Of a stretch of DNA of 64,000 nucleotides, positions 8,459-16,575 are shown piece by piece (the first letter of the stretch is position 1; every line of letters begins with the position of its first letter). The stretch spans positions 186,001 to 250,000 of the forward strand of contig NZ_VTTM01000007.1 of the NCBI RefSeq assembly GCF_008364795.1, written 5' to 3'. Origin of the DNA: Azospirillum oryzae (GTDB lineage: Bacteria > Pseudomonadota > Alphaproteobacteria > Azospirillales > Azospirillaceae). A program made the position numbers and the translations under genes. The notes under the pieces were generated by a model, which searched no databases, had not been told where the DNA came from, and saw nothing but the letters and a program-made list of their open reading frames with translations.

Positions 8459-9374
8459 GATCGCGCTCGACGACCTTCGCCTGCTGCTTGCCGTCGCGGA
8501 GCATGGCAACCTGTCGGCGGCGGCGCGGCAGCTCGGCCTGCTGCCGGCGACGGCCAGCGCGGCGCTGAAGCGGATCGAGCAGGCGCTGGGCGCCCGCCTG
8601 TTCGAACGCTCGACGCGCAGCGTCCGCCCGACCGATGCCGGCGCCGCCTATCTCGCCAGTTGCCGGCAGGCGCTGGAACAGCTGGATGCGGCGGCCGAAC
8701 GGCTGGCCGGCGACCGCAGCCGCTTTGCCGGGCCGGTGCGGCTGGCGGCGCCGTCGGACTTCGGCCGGACGGTCCTGCGCCCGTGGCTCGACGAGTTCCA
8801 CGACCGGCATCCGGCCATCCGCATCACCCTGCTGCTGGGCGATCATCTGGCCGACCTGCTGCGCGACGACCTCGACTGCGCGCTGCGCTATGGCGCCCTG
8901 CCGGATTCCGCCTTCGTCCGGCGGCGGATGGCGCCGTCGCGCCGGGTGCCGGTGGCCTCGCCCGCCTATCTGGAGGCGCACGGCACCCCCGCCGTGCCGG
9001 AGGATCTGCGCGGCCACCGCTGCCTCGTGCTGCTGCGCGGCCGGGAGCCGCTGAACCGCTGGCGCTTCGCCGGGCCGGCGGGCGAACGCAGCATCGTCTT
9101 GGAGGCCGACCGCGCCACCGACGACGGCGCCGTGCTGCGCGACTGGGCGCTGGCCGGCTGCGGCATCGCCCACAAATCCTGGCTGGATGTCGCGGCCGAC
9201 GTCACCGCCGGACGCCTGCGCCCGCTGCTGACGGACTGGAGCGACGAGGACACCCCGCTCCAGCTCCTGTTCGCCTCCGGCCGCCGCCGCCCCTTGCGGG
9301 TCGACGCGCTGGCCGACCATCTGGCCGGCCGGATCGCCGCCTATGCCGCCGCCCATCCATTTTCCGCCCGCTGA
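8457..9374 (+). CDS. LysR-family transcriptional regulator
   Basis: A 305-residue LysR regulator. The N-terminal winged helix (DLRLLLAVAEHGNLSAAARQLGLLPATASAALKRIEQALGARLF in pieces) is followed by a linker helix and a substrate-binding domain starting near GPVRLAAPSDFG. The ATG at 8457 is preferred to a TTG two codons upstream. It is divergent from the SnoaL/SDR/OYE operon and most likely its activator or repressor, a layout typical for this family. The inducer is unknown. The AT-rich inverted repeat over its start is a candidate binding site. Confidence 0.93.
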   Translation: MIALDDLRLLLAVAEHGNLSAAARQLGLLPATASAALKRIEQALGARLFERSTRSVRPTDAGAAYLASCRQALEQLDAAAERLAGDRSRFAGPVRLAAPSDFGRTVLRPWLDEFHDRHPAIRITLLLGDHLADLLRDDLDCALRYGALPDSAFVRRRMAPSRRVPVASPAYLEAHGTPAVPEDLRGHRCLVLLRGREPLNRWRFAGPAGERSIVLEADRATDDGAVLRDWALAGCGIAHKSWLDVAADVTAGRLRPLLTDWSDEDTPLQLLFASGRRRPLRVDALADHLAGRIAAYAAAHPFSAR

Positions 9375-9463
9375 CGAGACTCGACCATCGGTGGCCTTGC
9401 AACCTTGTTCCTCGCCGGTGCATGATCGGCGGCGAAGGTCGCAAGGTCGGCCATGAGGTTCGG

Positions 9464-9661
9464 ATGTTCAGCGTCAGCCAGGATGAAGCCGCCGCAATCC
9501 AGAAGGCGTTTCACGAGAGCGGCGAGTGGGCGGCGGTCGCAGAGTTGCGGCGGCATTTTCACATTCAGGACAATGTGAACGCCCTGAACGCCGTGCGGTC
9601 CATCGTGCGATGGGCGCAGCCTTTGCAACCGCCGCAGCCGGCGCCCGCTTCTCCCGCCTGA
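9464..9661 (+). CDS. Small hypothetical protein (65 aa)
   Basis: Begins MFSVSQDEAAAIQKAFHESG and continues with amphipathic helices containing ELRRHFHI and NAVRSIVRWA, then a Pro/Ala tail. The ATG at 9464 has GAGG 6 nt upstream; an in-frame ATG at 9422 would add 14 residues. It lies after the LysR gene and converges on the beta-lactamase gene. No domain is recognised; the helix-rich pattern looks like a genuine small cytosolic protein. Confidence 0.6.
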   Translation: MFSVSQDEAAAIQKAFHESGEWAAVAELRRHFHIQDNVNALNAVRSIVRWAQPLQPPQPAPASPA

Positions 9662-9681
9662 CGCAACCCGTTTGAAATGTC

Positions 9682-10587
9682 TCAGCCGATCAGGCCTGCC
9701 ACCGTCCGCGCCACCTCGGCATGGATGGAGTCCTGCTGCTTGAAGCCCTCCGCCGTCTGGGTCAGGTAGCAGGCGACCAGCAGCGGCGCACGGCCCTCCG
9801 GCCAGACGATGGCGATGTCGTTGGCGGTGCCGTTGGTGCCGGTCCCCGTCTTGTCCCCCACCCGCCAGCCGGCCGGCAGCCCGGCGCGCAGGCGTTTGTC
9901 GCCGGTCTTGTTGGCGACCATCCAATCGATCAGCTGCCGGCGGGAGTCCGGCCGCAGCACGTCGCCGACCAGGATCCGCTCCATGCTGCGCACCATGGCG
10001 GCCGGCGTGGTGGTGTCGCGCGGATCGCCGGGGATGGCGGTGTTCAGCGTCGGTTCGTTGCGGTCCAGCCGGGTGGTCTTGTCGCCGATGCCCCGCATGA
10101 AGGCGGTGAGGCCGGCCGGGTTGCCGATACCCGGCAGCAGCAGGTTGGCCGCGACATTGTCGCTGAGCGTCATCGCCGCCTCGCACAGTTCGGCCACCGT
10201 CGGCGGCGTGCCGTTCAGCCGGGTTTCGGCGAAGGGCGCATAGGGCACCAGATCGGCCTTGGTCACCGGAATCCGCCGGTCCAGCCGGTCCTTGCCCTGG
10301 TCCACCGTCTTCAGGATGGCGGCAGCCAATAGAAATTTGAAGGTGCTGCACATCGGGAACCGCTCGTCCCCGCGCCAGCCATGCAGCTTGCCGTTTGCGG
10401 TATCGAGCACCGCGACACCGAGCCGGCCGCCGCTGCGCGCCTCCAGCTCCGTCATCTTCCCGGCCAGCGCATCGCTGTTAGACGCGCTGCCGACCTTGTT
10501 TTTGCTGCTTTCCGCAGCCTGCGCCCCGGCCGCCGACAGCAGCAGAACCCCGCCCGTCGCCGCCAGGAATCTCCGTCTTCCGATCAT
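9682..10587 (-). CDS. bla: Class A beta-lactamase, Tat-exported
   Basis: A serine beta-lactamase that hydrolyses beta-lactams in the periplasm. The 301-residue protein begins MIGRRRFLAATGG, a twin-arginine signal, so it should be exported folded through Tat. All class A elements are present: Ser81-x-x-Lys84 (STFK), the SDN loop (142-144), the omega-loop Glu178 in RLDRNEPTLN, and KTG in GDKTGTGTNG. A cysteine precedes the active serine (MCSTFK), as in several extended-spectrum and carbapenemase families, but the residue two after the KTG is Gly, so the 69-238 disulfide of the KPC group cannot form. No AmpR-like regulator is adjacent. Probably an intrinsic chromosomal enzyme. Confidence 0.95.
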   Translation of the reverse strand: MIGRRRFLAATGGVLLLSAAGAQAAESSKNKVGSASNSDALAGKMTELEARSGGRLGVAVLDTANGKLHGWRGDERFPMCSTFKFLLAAAILKTVDQGKDRLDRRIPVTKADLVPYAPFAETRLNGTPPTVAELCEAAMTLSDNVAANLLLPGIGNPAGLTAFMRGIGDKTTRLDRNEPTLNTAIPGDPRDTTTPAAMVRSMERILVGDVLRPDSRRQLIDWMVANKTGDKRLRAGLPAGWRVGDKTGTGTNGTANDIAIVWPEGRAPLLVACYLTQTAEGFKQQDSIHAEVARTVAGLIG

Positions 10588-10750
10588 CTCCAACCCCGCT
10601 TTCCGCTGTTGCGATGGCCGGACGATAGAAAGCCGGAAGTGCGCGAACAAACGAGCTTTCCTCGCGGAAGACCAAAATTAAACTTATGCCTTGCTTCGGC
10701 GGCCCCGTGGCAGGCTATGGGCCGCTGCGGATGTGGGAGGGAACAGGCCG

Positions 10751-10987
10751 ATGCCTTTGCGTCAGGAGATGGAAACGGACCGCTTCGAGGCGACGGCCGA
10801 GGACGGCAGCACCCATGCCGTGGTCGAGACGACCAGCTTCATCCAGATGGTGACCTTCCGCGGCCCCGCCGGCTGGGTTCCGGAAGGCAAGAGCTATCGC
10901 CTGGACGGCGGCGAGGCGGTGGAGCAGACACCGGACGGCGGCTTCCGCATCGCCACGTCGGGACTGTCGCTGCGGCGGATCGCCTGA
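10751..10987 (+). CDS. Small hypothetical protein (78 aa)
   Basis: An acidic 78-residue protein, predicted to be mostly beta-strand (VVETTSFIQMVTFRGPAGWV, SYRLDGGEAVEQ, FRIATSGLSLRRI). GGGAGGG lies about 9 nt before the ATG. It ends 86 bp before the first ArsR gene on the same strand and is separated from it by the ArsR operator. No known domain; it may be a small beta-barrel or DUF-type stress protein, but this is not established. Confidence 0.6.
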   Translation: MPLRQEMETDRFEATAEDGSTHAVVETTSFIQMVTFRGPAGWVPEGKSYRLDGGEAVEQTPDGGFRIATSGLSLRRIA

Positions 10988-11036
10988 GTCGCCATGCGGC
11001 CGACAAATCCCTTGAACCGGTGGGGACAGCAGGTAT

Positions 11037-11054
11037 TTTAGATTAAGCTAATTT
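11037..11054. promoter_or_regulatory. ArsR-type operator, copy 1
   Basis: TTTAGATTAAGCTAATTT, 20 bp before the first ArsR gene. It matches the operator before the second ArsR gene at 15 of 18 positions, with the same TTTAGA and CTAATTT ends. Confidence 0.6.
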
Positions 11055-11073
11055 TGCGATTTCCGGTATCAGG

Positions 11074-11439
11074 ATGGTCCAGGCGATGACCTCAACGCTG
11101 GGCGACTCAACTCTCGACACCGCCGATTTCGGGGCCGCCGATTTCGAAGCGCGCGCCGCGGAGGCGGAGGGCTTCCTGCGCTCCATCGCCAGCCGCCACC
11201 GGCTGATGATCCTGTGCAGCCTTCTGGAGGGCGAGATGCAGGTGGGCGAGCTGGTGCGCCGCCTCGGCCTGTCGCAATCCAACCTGTCCCAGCATCTCGC
11301 CAAGCTGCGCGAGGAGGGGCTGGTCGCCACCCGCCGACAGGGCACCGCGATCCATTACCGCATCGGGTCCGACCGGGTGCGCCCGATCCTGGGCGACCTC
11401 TACCACCTGTTCTGCGCGTCGGGAGATTCAGAGGCGTAG
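11074..11439 (+). CDS. ArsR-family regulator with SqrR/BigR-type cysteine pair
   Basis: A 121-residue winged-helix repressor with the ArsR core RLMILCSLLEGEMQVGELVRRL in helix 2-3 and recognition helix LSQSNLSQHLAKLREEGLV. It lacks the CVC metal motif. It has exactly two cysteines, Cys48 (ILC, helix 2) and Cys114 (LFC, helix 5), 66 residues apart, the same positions and spacing as the persulfide-sensing cysteines of SqrR and BigR. I therefore infer a reactive-sulfur or redox sensor, not a metal sensor. It lies convergent with the RND efflux operon and carries its own copy of the operator also found before the second ArsR gene. A second ATG at 11086 is an alternative start. Confidence 0.92.
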   Translation: MVQAMTSTLGDSTLDTADFGAADFEARAAEAEGFLRSIASRHRLMILCSLLEGEMQVGELVRRLGLSQSNLSQHLAKLREEGLVATRRQGTAIHYRIGSDRVRPILGDLYHLFCASGDSEA

Positions 11440-11445
11440 GGACCT

Positions 11446-11468
11446 CCCTCTCCCACCCCGGGAGAGGG
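11446..11468. terminator. Hairpin between convergent ArsR and RND genes
   Basis: CCCTCTCCC and GGGAGAGGG pair perfectly around ACCCC between the two stop codons. There is no T run; the sequence is like the stem of the GC-rich repeats found elsewhere in the window. Confidence 0.5.
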
Positions 11469-11481
11469 CATTTATCTCCCC

Positions 11482-14400
11482 TCACGTCCCCACCAGTTCC
11501 CCGACCACCACGGCCTTTTCCTCCACCCTCTCCCCCCGCTGCGGCGGCAGGGTGGGCGCGTCGCCGCGCAGCACGACGTAGATGGCCGGGATCACCAGCA
11601 CGGTCAGCAGCGTGGAGCTGAGCAGCCCGAACAGCAGCGAGATCGCCAGCCCCTGGAAGATCGGGTCGGTCAGGATGAAGGCGGCGCCGATCATCGCGGC
11701 CACCGCCGTCAGCAGGATCGGCTTGAAGCGGATCGCCCCGGCCTCCAGCACCGCCTCGCGCACGCTCATCCCGCGCTCCCGCAGGTGACGGATGAAGTCC
11801 ACCAGCAGGATGGAGTTGCGGACGATGATGCCGGCCAGCGCGATGAAGCCGATCATCGAGGTCGCGGTGAAGGCCGCGCCGAACAGCCAGTGGCCGAGCA
11901 CGATGCCGATCAGCGTCAGCGGCACCGGCACCAGGATCACCAGCGGAAGCTTGAAGCTGCCGAACTGCCCGACCACCAGCAGATAGATGCCGAGGATCGC
12001 CACGCCGAAGGCCGCCCCCATGTCGCGGAAGGTGACATAGGTGATCTCCCATTCGCCCTCCCACAGCAGCGCCGGCTTGCTCTGGTCCTCGGGCTGGCCG
12101 TGCAGCAGGATTTCCGGCTCCGCACCCAGACCGGCGGCCTTCCAATCGACCTGCTTCAAGCGGTCCTGCACCGCCAGCATGCCGTAAATCGGCGCCTCGA
12201 ACCGGCCGGCGAGGTCGGCCATCACCATCTCGGCATAGCGGCCGTTGCGGCGGAACAGCGGGTAGGAGGCCGGCTCCCGCGTCATGGTGACAAGATCGCC
12301 CAATTCCACGGTGCCGCGCGCGCCCGGCACCGGGGTGGCCAGGATGCGTTCCGACAGGAACAGGCCGGATTTCGGCAGCTGCACCGCGATCTCGATGGGA
12401 TTGCGCCCGGCGCCGCGGTGGGAATAGCCGACCGGCACGCCGCCGACCAGCGCCTGCAGCGTGTCGTAGACCGCCTGTTCCTCGACGCCGTTGAACTCCA
12501 GGCTTTCATGGTCGAGCGCGAAGCGCAGCCGCTCGCCGGGCGGACGGACGGTGTTGTCGACATCGACGATGAAGTCGACGCTGCGGAAGGCGTCCTCGAC
12601 GATGTGCGCCGCCTTCTGCCGCGTCGCCGCGTCGGGGCCATAGACCTCGACCAGCAGGGTGGAGAGCACCGGCGGGCCGGGCGGCACCTCGACCACCTTG
12701 ACCGTCGTGCCGTCCGGCACCGCCACGGATTTCAGCCGGGCGCGGACGTCGAGTGCGATCTCGTGGCTGCTGCGGCTGCGCTCGCCCTTCGGCGCGAGGT
12801 TCACCTGCAGGTCGCCCTGCTCCGGCTGGTCGCGCAGGTAGTAATGCCGGACCAGACCGTTGAAGTTGAAGGGAGAGGCGGTGCCGCTGTAGGCCTGGAC
12901 GCTCTCCAGTTCCGGCAGATCGGCGATCGCCCGCGCCGCGGTCAGCAGCACGCGCTCGGTCTCCTCCGGCGAGGCGCCGCGCGGCAGATCGACGACGACC
13001 TGCAGTTCCGACTTGTTGTCGAAGGGCAGCAGCTTCACCGCCACGTCCTTGGTGTAGAAGAGCGTGGTCGAGGCGAGCGTCGCGACGCCGACCACCAGCA
13101 GGAAGGTCCAGGCCCGCCGCTTGCTGCGGATCAGCGGACGCGCCACCGCCAGATACATCCGTCCCAGCGCGCCGCCGCCCTCATGGCCTCCACCATGATC
13201 GCCGCCATGCCCCGCAGCCGGCGTCTCGCTGGGGCGCAGCTTCACCATCAGCCAGGGGGTCAGAACCATGGCGACGAAGAAGCTGAACACCATCGCCGCG
13301 GAGGCGTTGGCGGGAATCGGGCTCATGTACGGCCCCATCAGGCCGGACACGAACATCATCGGCAGCAGGGCGGCGATGACGGTCAGCGTGGCGACGATGG
13401 TGGGGTTGCCGACCTCGGCCACCGCCTCGATGGCGGCCTGCACCTTGGACCGGCCGTCCTTCATCGCCCAATGCCGGTCGATGTTCTCGACCACGACGAT
13501 GGCGTCGTCCACCAGGATGCCGATGGAGAAGATCAGGGCGAACAGGCTGACCCGGTTGATGGTGTAGCCCATCAGCCAGGACGCGAACATGGTCAGCAGG
13601 ATGGTCGTCGGGATGACGATCAGCGTCACAATGCCCTCGCGCCAGCCGATGGCCAGCACGATCAGCGCGACGATGGTGACGGTGGCGAGCGCCAGATGGA
13701 ACAGCAGCTCGTTCACCTTCTCGTTGGCGGTCTCCCCGTAATTGCGGGTGACGGTCAGCGTCAGTCCCTTCGGCAGCGACTCCTTCTCGATGGCGTGGAC
13801 GCGCTCCAGCACCCGTTCGGCGATGGTGACGGCGTTGGCGCCGGCCCGCTTGGCGATGGCGAGGGTGACGGCCGGCGTGCGGACCAGCCCGCCCTTGCCG
13901 TCCGGCGTCATCGTCCAGGCCATGCTGTCGTCGGGCCGCGAGCCGACGACGATGTCGGCCACGTCCTTGACATAGACCGGGCGTCCGTCGCGGGTGGTCA
14001 CCAGCAACAGGCCGATGTCGGCGGTGCCCTGCAAGGTCTGGCCCGCCACCACCGGCAGGCTGCCGCCCTGCGCCCGCACCGAGCCGACGATGAAGGACCG
14101 GTTGGCGTTCTTCACCTTGTCGACCAGCTGGTTCAGCGTCACTCCGAACAGCGCCAGCTTTTCCGGGTCGGGTTCCACCCGGATCTGGTCGGGCCGGCCG
14201 CCGACGATATAGCTCTTGCCGACATCCTCGACCTGGACCAGCTGGGCCAGCAGTTCGTCGGCGACGCCGTGCAGCGCGGTGTCGGTCCAGCGCCCCGCCT
14301 CGTCCGGCTTGGGCGCCAGCGTCAGGGTCAGGATCGCCACGTCGTTGATGCCGCGCCCGACGATCAGCGGTTCGGGAATGCCGAGCGGGATGCGGTTCAT

Positions 14401-14760
14401 GTTGGCGCGCACCTTCTCGTGCACGCGCAGGATGGCATCGTCGGACGAGGTGCCGACCAGGAAGCGGGCGGTCACCACCACCCGGTCGTCCATGGTCTGG
14501 CTATAGGTGTGCTCGACCCCGTCGATGCCCTTGACGATCTCCTCCAGCGGCTTGGTCACCAGCTCGACCGCATCGTCGGCCTTCAGCCCGTCGGCGCGGA
14601 CCAGGATGTCCACCATCGGCACGCTGATCTGCGGCTCCTCTTCGCGCGGCAGCGACATCAGCGCGACGGCGCCGACCACCAGCGAGGCCAGCAGCAGCAG
14701 GGGGGTCAGGGGCGAGCGGATGAAGGTCCGCGTCAACACCCCGGAAATGCCGAGCTTCAT
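11482..14760 (-). CDS. RND-family efflux permease with His-rich loop
   Basis: A 1092-residue inner-membrane proton-driven efflux pump of the RND superfamily. It has the expected layout: TM1 near residues 17-37, a large periplasmic domain, TM2-6 with the proton-relay motif GILVDDAIVVVENIDRHW (about 412-430), a second periplasmic domain from about 560, and a second helix bundle from about 885. A Gly/His-rich stretch (GHGGDHGGGHEGGG, about 511-525) in the central cytoplasmic loop could bind metal. The ATG overlaps the adaptor stop codon (TGATG). With the adaptor it forms a two-gene operon whose promoter region is shared with the second ArsR gene. No outer-membrane channel gene is adjacent. Substrate unknown. 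Confidence 0.95.
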   Translation of the reverse strand: MKLGISGVLTRTFIRSPLTPLLLLASLVVGAVALMSLPREEEPQISVPMVDILVRADGLKADDAVELVTKPLEEIVKGIDGVEHTYSQTMDDRVVVTARFLVGTSSDDAILRVHEKVRANMNRIPLGIPEPLIVGRGINDVAILTLTLAPKPDEAGRWTDTALHGVADELLAQLVQVEDVGKSYIVGGRPDQIRVEPDPEKLALFGVTLNQLVDKVKNANRSFIVGSVRAQGGSLPVVAGQTLQGTADIGLLLVTTRDGRPVYVKDVADIVVGSRPDDSMAWTMTPDGKGGLVRTPAVTLAIAKRAGANAVTIAERVLERVHAIEKESLPKGLTLTVTRNYGETANEKVNELLFHLALATVTIVALIVLAIGWREGIVTLIVIPTTILLTMFASWLMGYTINRVSLFALIFSIGILVDDAIVVVENIDRHWAMKDGRSKVQAAIEAVAEVGNPTIVATLTVIAALLPMMFVSGLMGPYMSPIPANASAAMVFSFFVAMVLTPWLMVKLRPSETPAAGHGGDHGGGHEGGGALGRMYLAVARPLIRSKRRAWTFLLVVGVATLASTTLFYTKDVAVKLLPFDNKSELQVVVDLPRGASPEETERVLLTAARAIADLPELESVQAYSGTASPFNFNGLVRHYYLRDQPEQGDLQVNLAPKGERSRSSHEIALDVRARLKSVAVPDGTTVKVVEVPPGPPVLSTLLVEVYGPDAATRQKAAHIVEDAFRSVDFIVDVDNTVRPPGERLRFALDHESLEFNGVEEQAVYDTLQALVGGVPVGYSHRGAGRNPIEIAVQLPKSGLFLSERILATPVPGARGTVELGDLVTMTREPASYPLFRRNGRYAEMVMADLAGRFEAPIYGMLAVQDRLKQVDWKAAGLGAEPEILLHGQPEDQSKPALLWEGEWEITYVTFRDMGAAFGVAILGIYLLVVGQFGSFKLPLVILVPVPLTLIGIVLGHWLFGAAFTATSMIGFIALAGIIVRNSILLVDFIRHLRERGMSVREAVLEAGAIRFKPILLTAVAAMIGAAFILTDPIFQGLAISLLFGLLSSTLLTVLVIPAIYVVLRGDAPTLPPQRGERVEEKAVVVGELVGT

Positions 14761-15845
14761 CACACGCCCTCCGGCCGGACGATCACGTCGCCCGGCTTCA
14801 ATCCCGACAGCACCTCGATCCCGCCGGGCTGGCCGTCCAGCGCGGGGATCGGCCCGCCGACCTGGACCGGCGTTTCGCTGCCGTCGGCCAGCCGCAGGAA
14901 ATCGGTGCCGAAGCGGCGGACGATCCAGTCCGGCGGCACCACGATGGCCTGCCGCGTGCCGGTCGCCACATAGACGCGCACCCGTTCACCGACGAAGAAG
15001 TCGCCCAGCCCGGTGACGGTGGCGTCGGCGACCACCTGCCCGCCCGACAGTTCGGGATAGACCTGCCGCACGGTGCCGCGCTTCAGCGCGGTATCATTTG
15101 CCAACGCCGTGGCCTGCGGAGTGGCCGGCGCCAGCCCGCGGTTGCCGACCAGCACCGGGTCGCCTTCATGCATGAAGCGGGCATGGCGCTCCGGCAGGTG
15201 CAGGCGCAGCACGTAGGTCTCCGTGGCGATGCTCGCCACCGTCTCGCCGGGGACCACCACCGCGCCGTCGATCACCTTGACCTGCAAGATGCGGCCGTTG
15301 GCCGGGGCCAGCACCTCCCCCTCGCGCAGCTGCTGCTCGACCACCGCCCGCTCCGCCTTCATGGCGGCGATCTGGGCGCGGGCGACGTCCACCGCCGACT
15401 GCGCGTCGTCCAGCCGCTGCTGCGTGCCCGTCCCGCTCGCGCGCAGGCGCTGCGCCCGGTCCAGCTCCAGCTCGGCCTGATGCTGCTGCGCCTGCAAAGC
15501 CTGGATGCGGGCGTCCAGCGAGACGATCTGCAGGGGCAGCTTCGGGTCGCGGACGGTGGCGAGCAGCTGGCCGGTGGTGACCTTGTCCCCCTCCTTCACC
15601 TTCAGCTCGGCGATGGTGCCGCCGATGCGGGTGCGGGCCAGCGTCTCGTGGACGCTTTCCACCGTGGCGAAGACGGCCTTCAGATCCTCCACCGGGCGGG
15701 GCTGGATGGTGATGCTGGCCGGCACCTGCACCTCCGCCTGCGGGGCCGGCTGCTGGGCGTGCGACAGCGACGGGAAGCCGGCGACGCACAGCAGGGCCAG
15801 GGCGAGGGGGGCGGCCAGATGGGCTGGAGAGGATCGACGGGACAT
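14760..15845 (-). CDS. RND efflux periplasmic adaptor
   Basis: The membrane fusion protein that joins the RND permease to an outer-membrane channel. The 361 residues start with a Sec signal peptide (cleavage near SLSHAQ, about residue 30). The lipoyl half-motifs RTRIGGTIAELKVKEGDKVTTG and VLAPANGRILQVKV flank a coiled-coil hairpin (about 110-175), and a beta-barrel and membrane-proximal domain follow. GAGGTGG precedes the ATG. It is first in the operon, and the 18-bp ArsR operator lies 62-79 bp upstream of its start, so it is probably derepressed together with the divergent ArsR-sqr genes. Confidence 0.93.
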   Translation of the reverse strand: MSRRSSPAHLAAPLALALLCVAGFPSLSHAQQPAPQAEVQVPASITIQPRPVEDLKAVFATVESVHETLARTRIGGTIAELKVKEGDKVTTGQLLATVRDPKLPLQIVSLDARIQALQAQQHQAELELDRAQRLRASGTGTQQRLDDAQSAVDVARAQIAAMKAERAVVEQQLREGEVLAPANGRILQVKVIDGAVVVPGETVASIATETYVLRLHLPERHARFMHEGDPVLVGNRGLAPATPQATALANDTALKRGTVRQVYPELSGGQVVADATVTGLGDFFVGERVRVYVATGTRQAIVVPPDWIVRRFGTDFLRLADGSETPVQVGGPIPALDGQPGGIEVLSGLKPGDVIVRPEGV

Positions 15846-15906
15846 TGGGCCACCTCGGACGGGAGGAACGGACGGATAGGTGCGGCGGACGCCTGTTGAC
15901 CTTTAA

Positions 15907-15924
15907 TTTAGAGTACTCTAATTT
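15907..15924. promoter_or_regulatory. ArsR-type operator, copy 2
   Basis: TTTAGAGTACTCTAATTT contains the perfect 14-bp palindrome TTAGAGTACTCTAA. It lies between the divergent RND operon and the second ArsR gene, 7 bp before the ArsR ATG, so one bound dimer could repress both directions. Confidence 0.7.
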
Positions 15925-15931
15925 AGTGTCA

Positions 15932-16279
15932 ATGAATGATTCGGATGGCCGCCATATCCGCTCCGCGGCGCGCCTGCTGAAGGCGATCGCCAACGAACGG
16001 CGCCTTTCCATCCTCTGCCATCTGGCGCACGGGGAGATGTGCGTCGGCGCGCTCGTGGCCGCCATCGGTCTCAGCCAATCGGCCCTGTCGCAGCATCTGG
16101 CCCGGCTGCGCGCCGACGGCCTCGTCCGCACCCGGCGCAACGGGCATTCGATCGTCTACGCGCTGGCAAGTGCCGAGGCAGCCGCGGTGATCGGGGTGCT
16201 GCAGGGCTTCTACTGCGACGGGCCGCCGCCGGACCATTCGTCATCAACCCCTCCCTCTCCACCGGAGACACGGACATGA
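15932..16279 (+). CDS. ArsR-family regulator, SqrR/BigR-like
   Basis: A 115-residue ArsR-type repressor with recognition helix [19 protein letters not shown]. Cys29 (SILC) and Cys95 (FYC) are 66 residues apart, matching the two sensor cysteines of SqrR and BigR; a further Cys37 is nearby. The ATG at 15932 is chosen because upstream codons of the frame run through the operator palindrome. Its stop overlaps the start of the DUF2892 gene (ATGA), and sqr follows, so it sits as SqrR/BigR-type regulators do next to sulfide-oxidation genes. I infer that hydrogen sulfide or persulfide releases it from the operator directly upstream. Confidence 0.94.
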   Translation: MNDSDGRHIRSAARLLKAIANERRLSILCHLAHGEMCVGALVAAIGLSQSALSQHLARLRADGLVRTRRNGHSIVYALASAEAAAVIGVLQGFYCDGPPPDHSSSTPPSPPETRT

Positions 16280-16479
16280 GCATCGATCGTATCGTGATGG
16301 CCTTCGCCGGGACCATGATCCTGGTCAGTCTGGCGCTGTCGCAACTGCATAGCCCGCAGTGGCTCTGGCTGACCGCCTTCGTCGGCGCCAACCTGCTGCA
16401 GGCCTCCTTCACCGGCTTCTGCCCGCTGGCGATGATCCTGAAGCGGCTGGGCGCGCGCTCCGGCGTCGCCTTCTCCTGA
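16276..16479 (+). CDS. YgaP-like DUF2892 inner-membrane protein
   Basis: A 67-residue protein with two membrane helices (about 8-25 and 28-45) and the motif [13 protein letters not shown]. This matches the DUF2892 transmembrane part found attached to rhodanese domains in YgaP-type sulfurtransferases; here the rhodanese domain is absent. It overlaps the upstream ArsR gene by 4 bp and precedes sqr. The conserved cysteine and the setting point to sulfane-sulfur handling in the membrane, which is inferred. Confidence 0.85.
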   Translation: MSIDRIVMAFAGTMILVSLALSQLHSPQWLWLTAFVGANLLQASFTGFCPLAMILKRLGARSGVAFS

Positions 16480-16575
16480 GGGAGCGGCGGCGCACATCTT
16501 CCACAAACGCAAGGCCCGCCGGTCGATCCGTCGAGATGACCGAGAAGAAGGCCTGCCTTAGGAGAGGAAACAGCA

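Noticed and set aside
11074-11439. ArsR protein as an arsenic or other metal sensor
   Set aside because: No CVC motif and no arsenic genes nearby; the cysteine spacing fits SqrR/BigR instead.
11785-14973. Very long open frame (over 1,000 codons) opposite the RND permease gene
   Set aside because: Antisense frame caused by GC3-rich codons; its translation is rich in H, R, D, Q and G with no domain, while the opposite strand encodes a full RND pump. The same holds for long frames opposite phaC (1098-3329), mccA (42933-45152) and the hybrid kinase (56203-58263).
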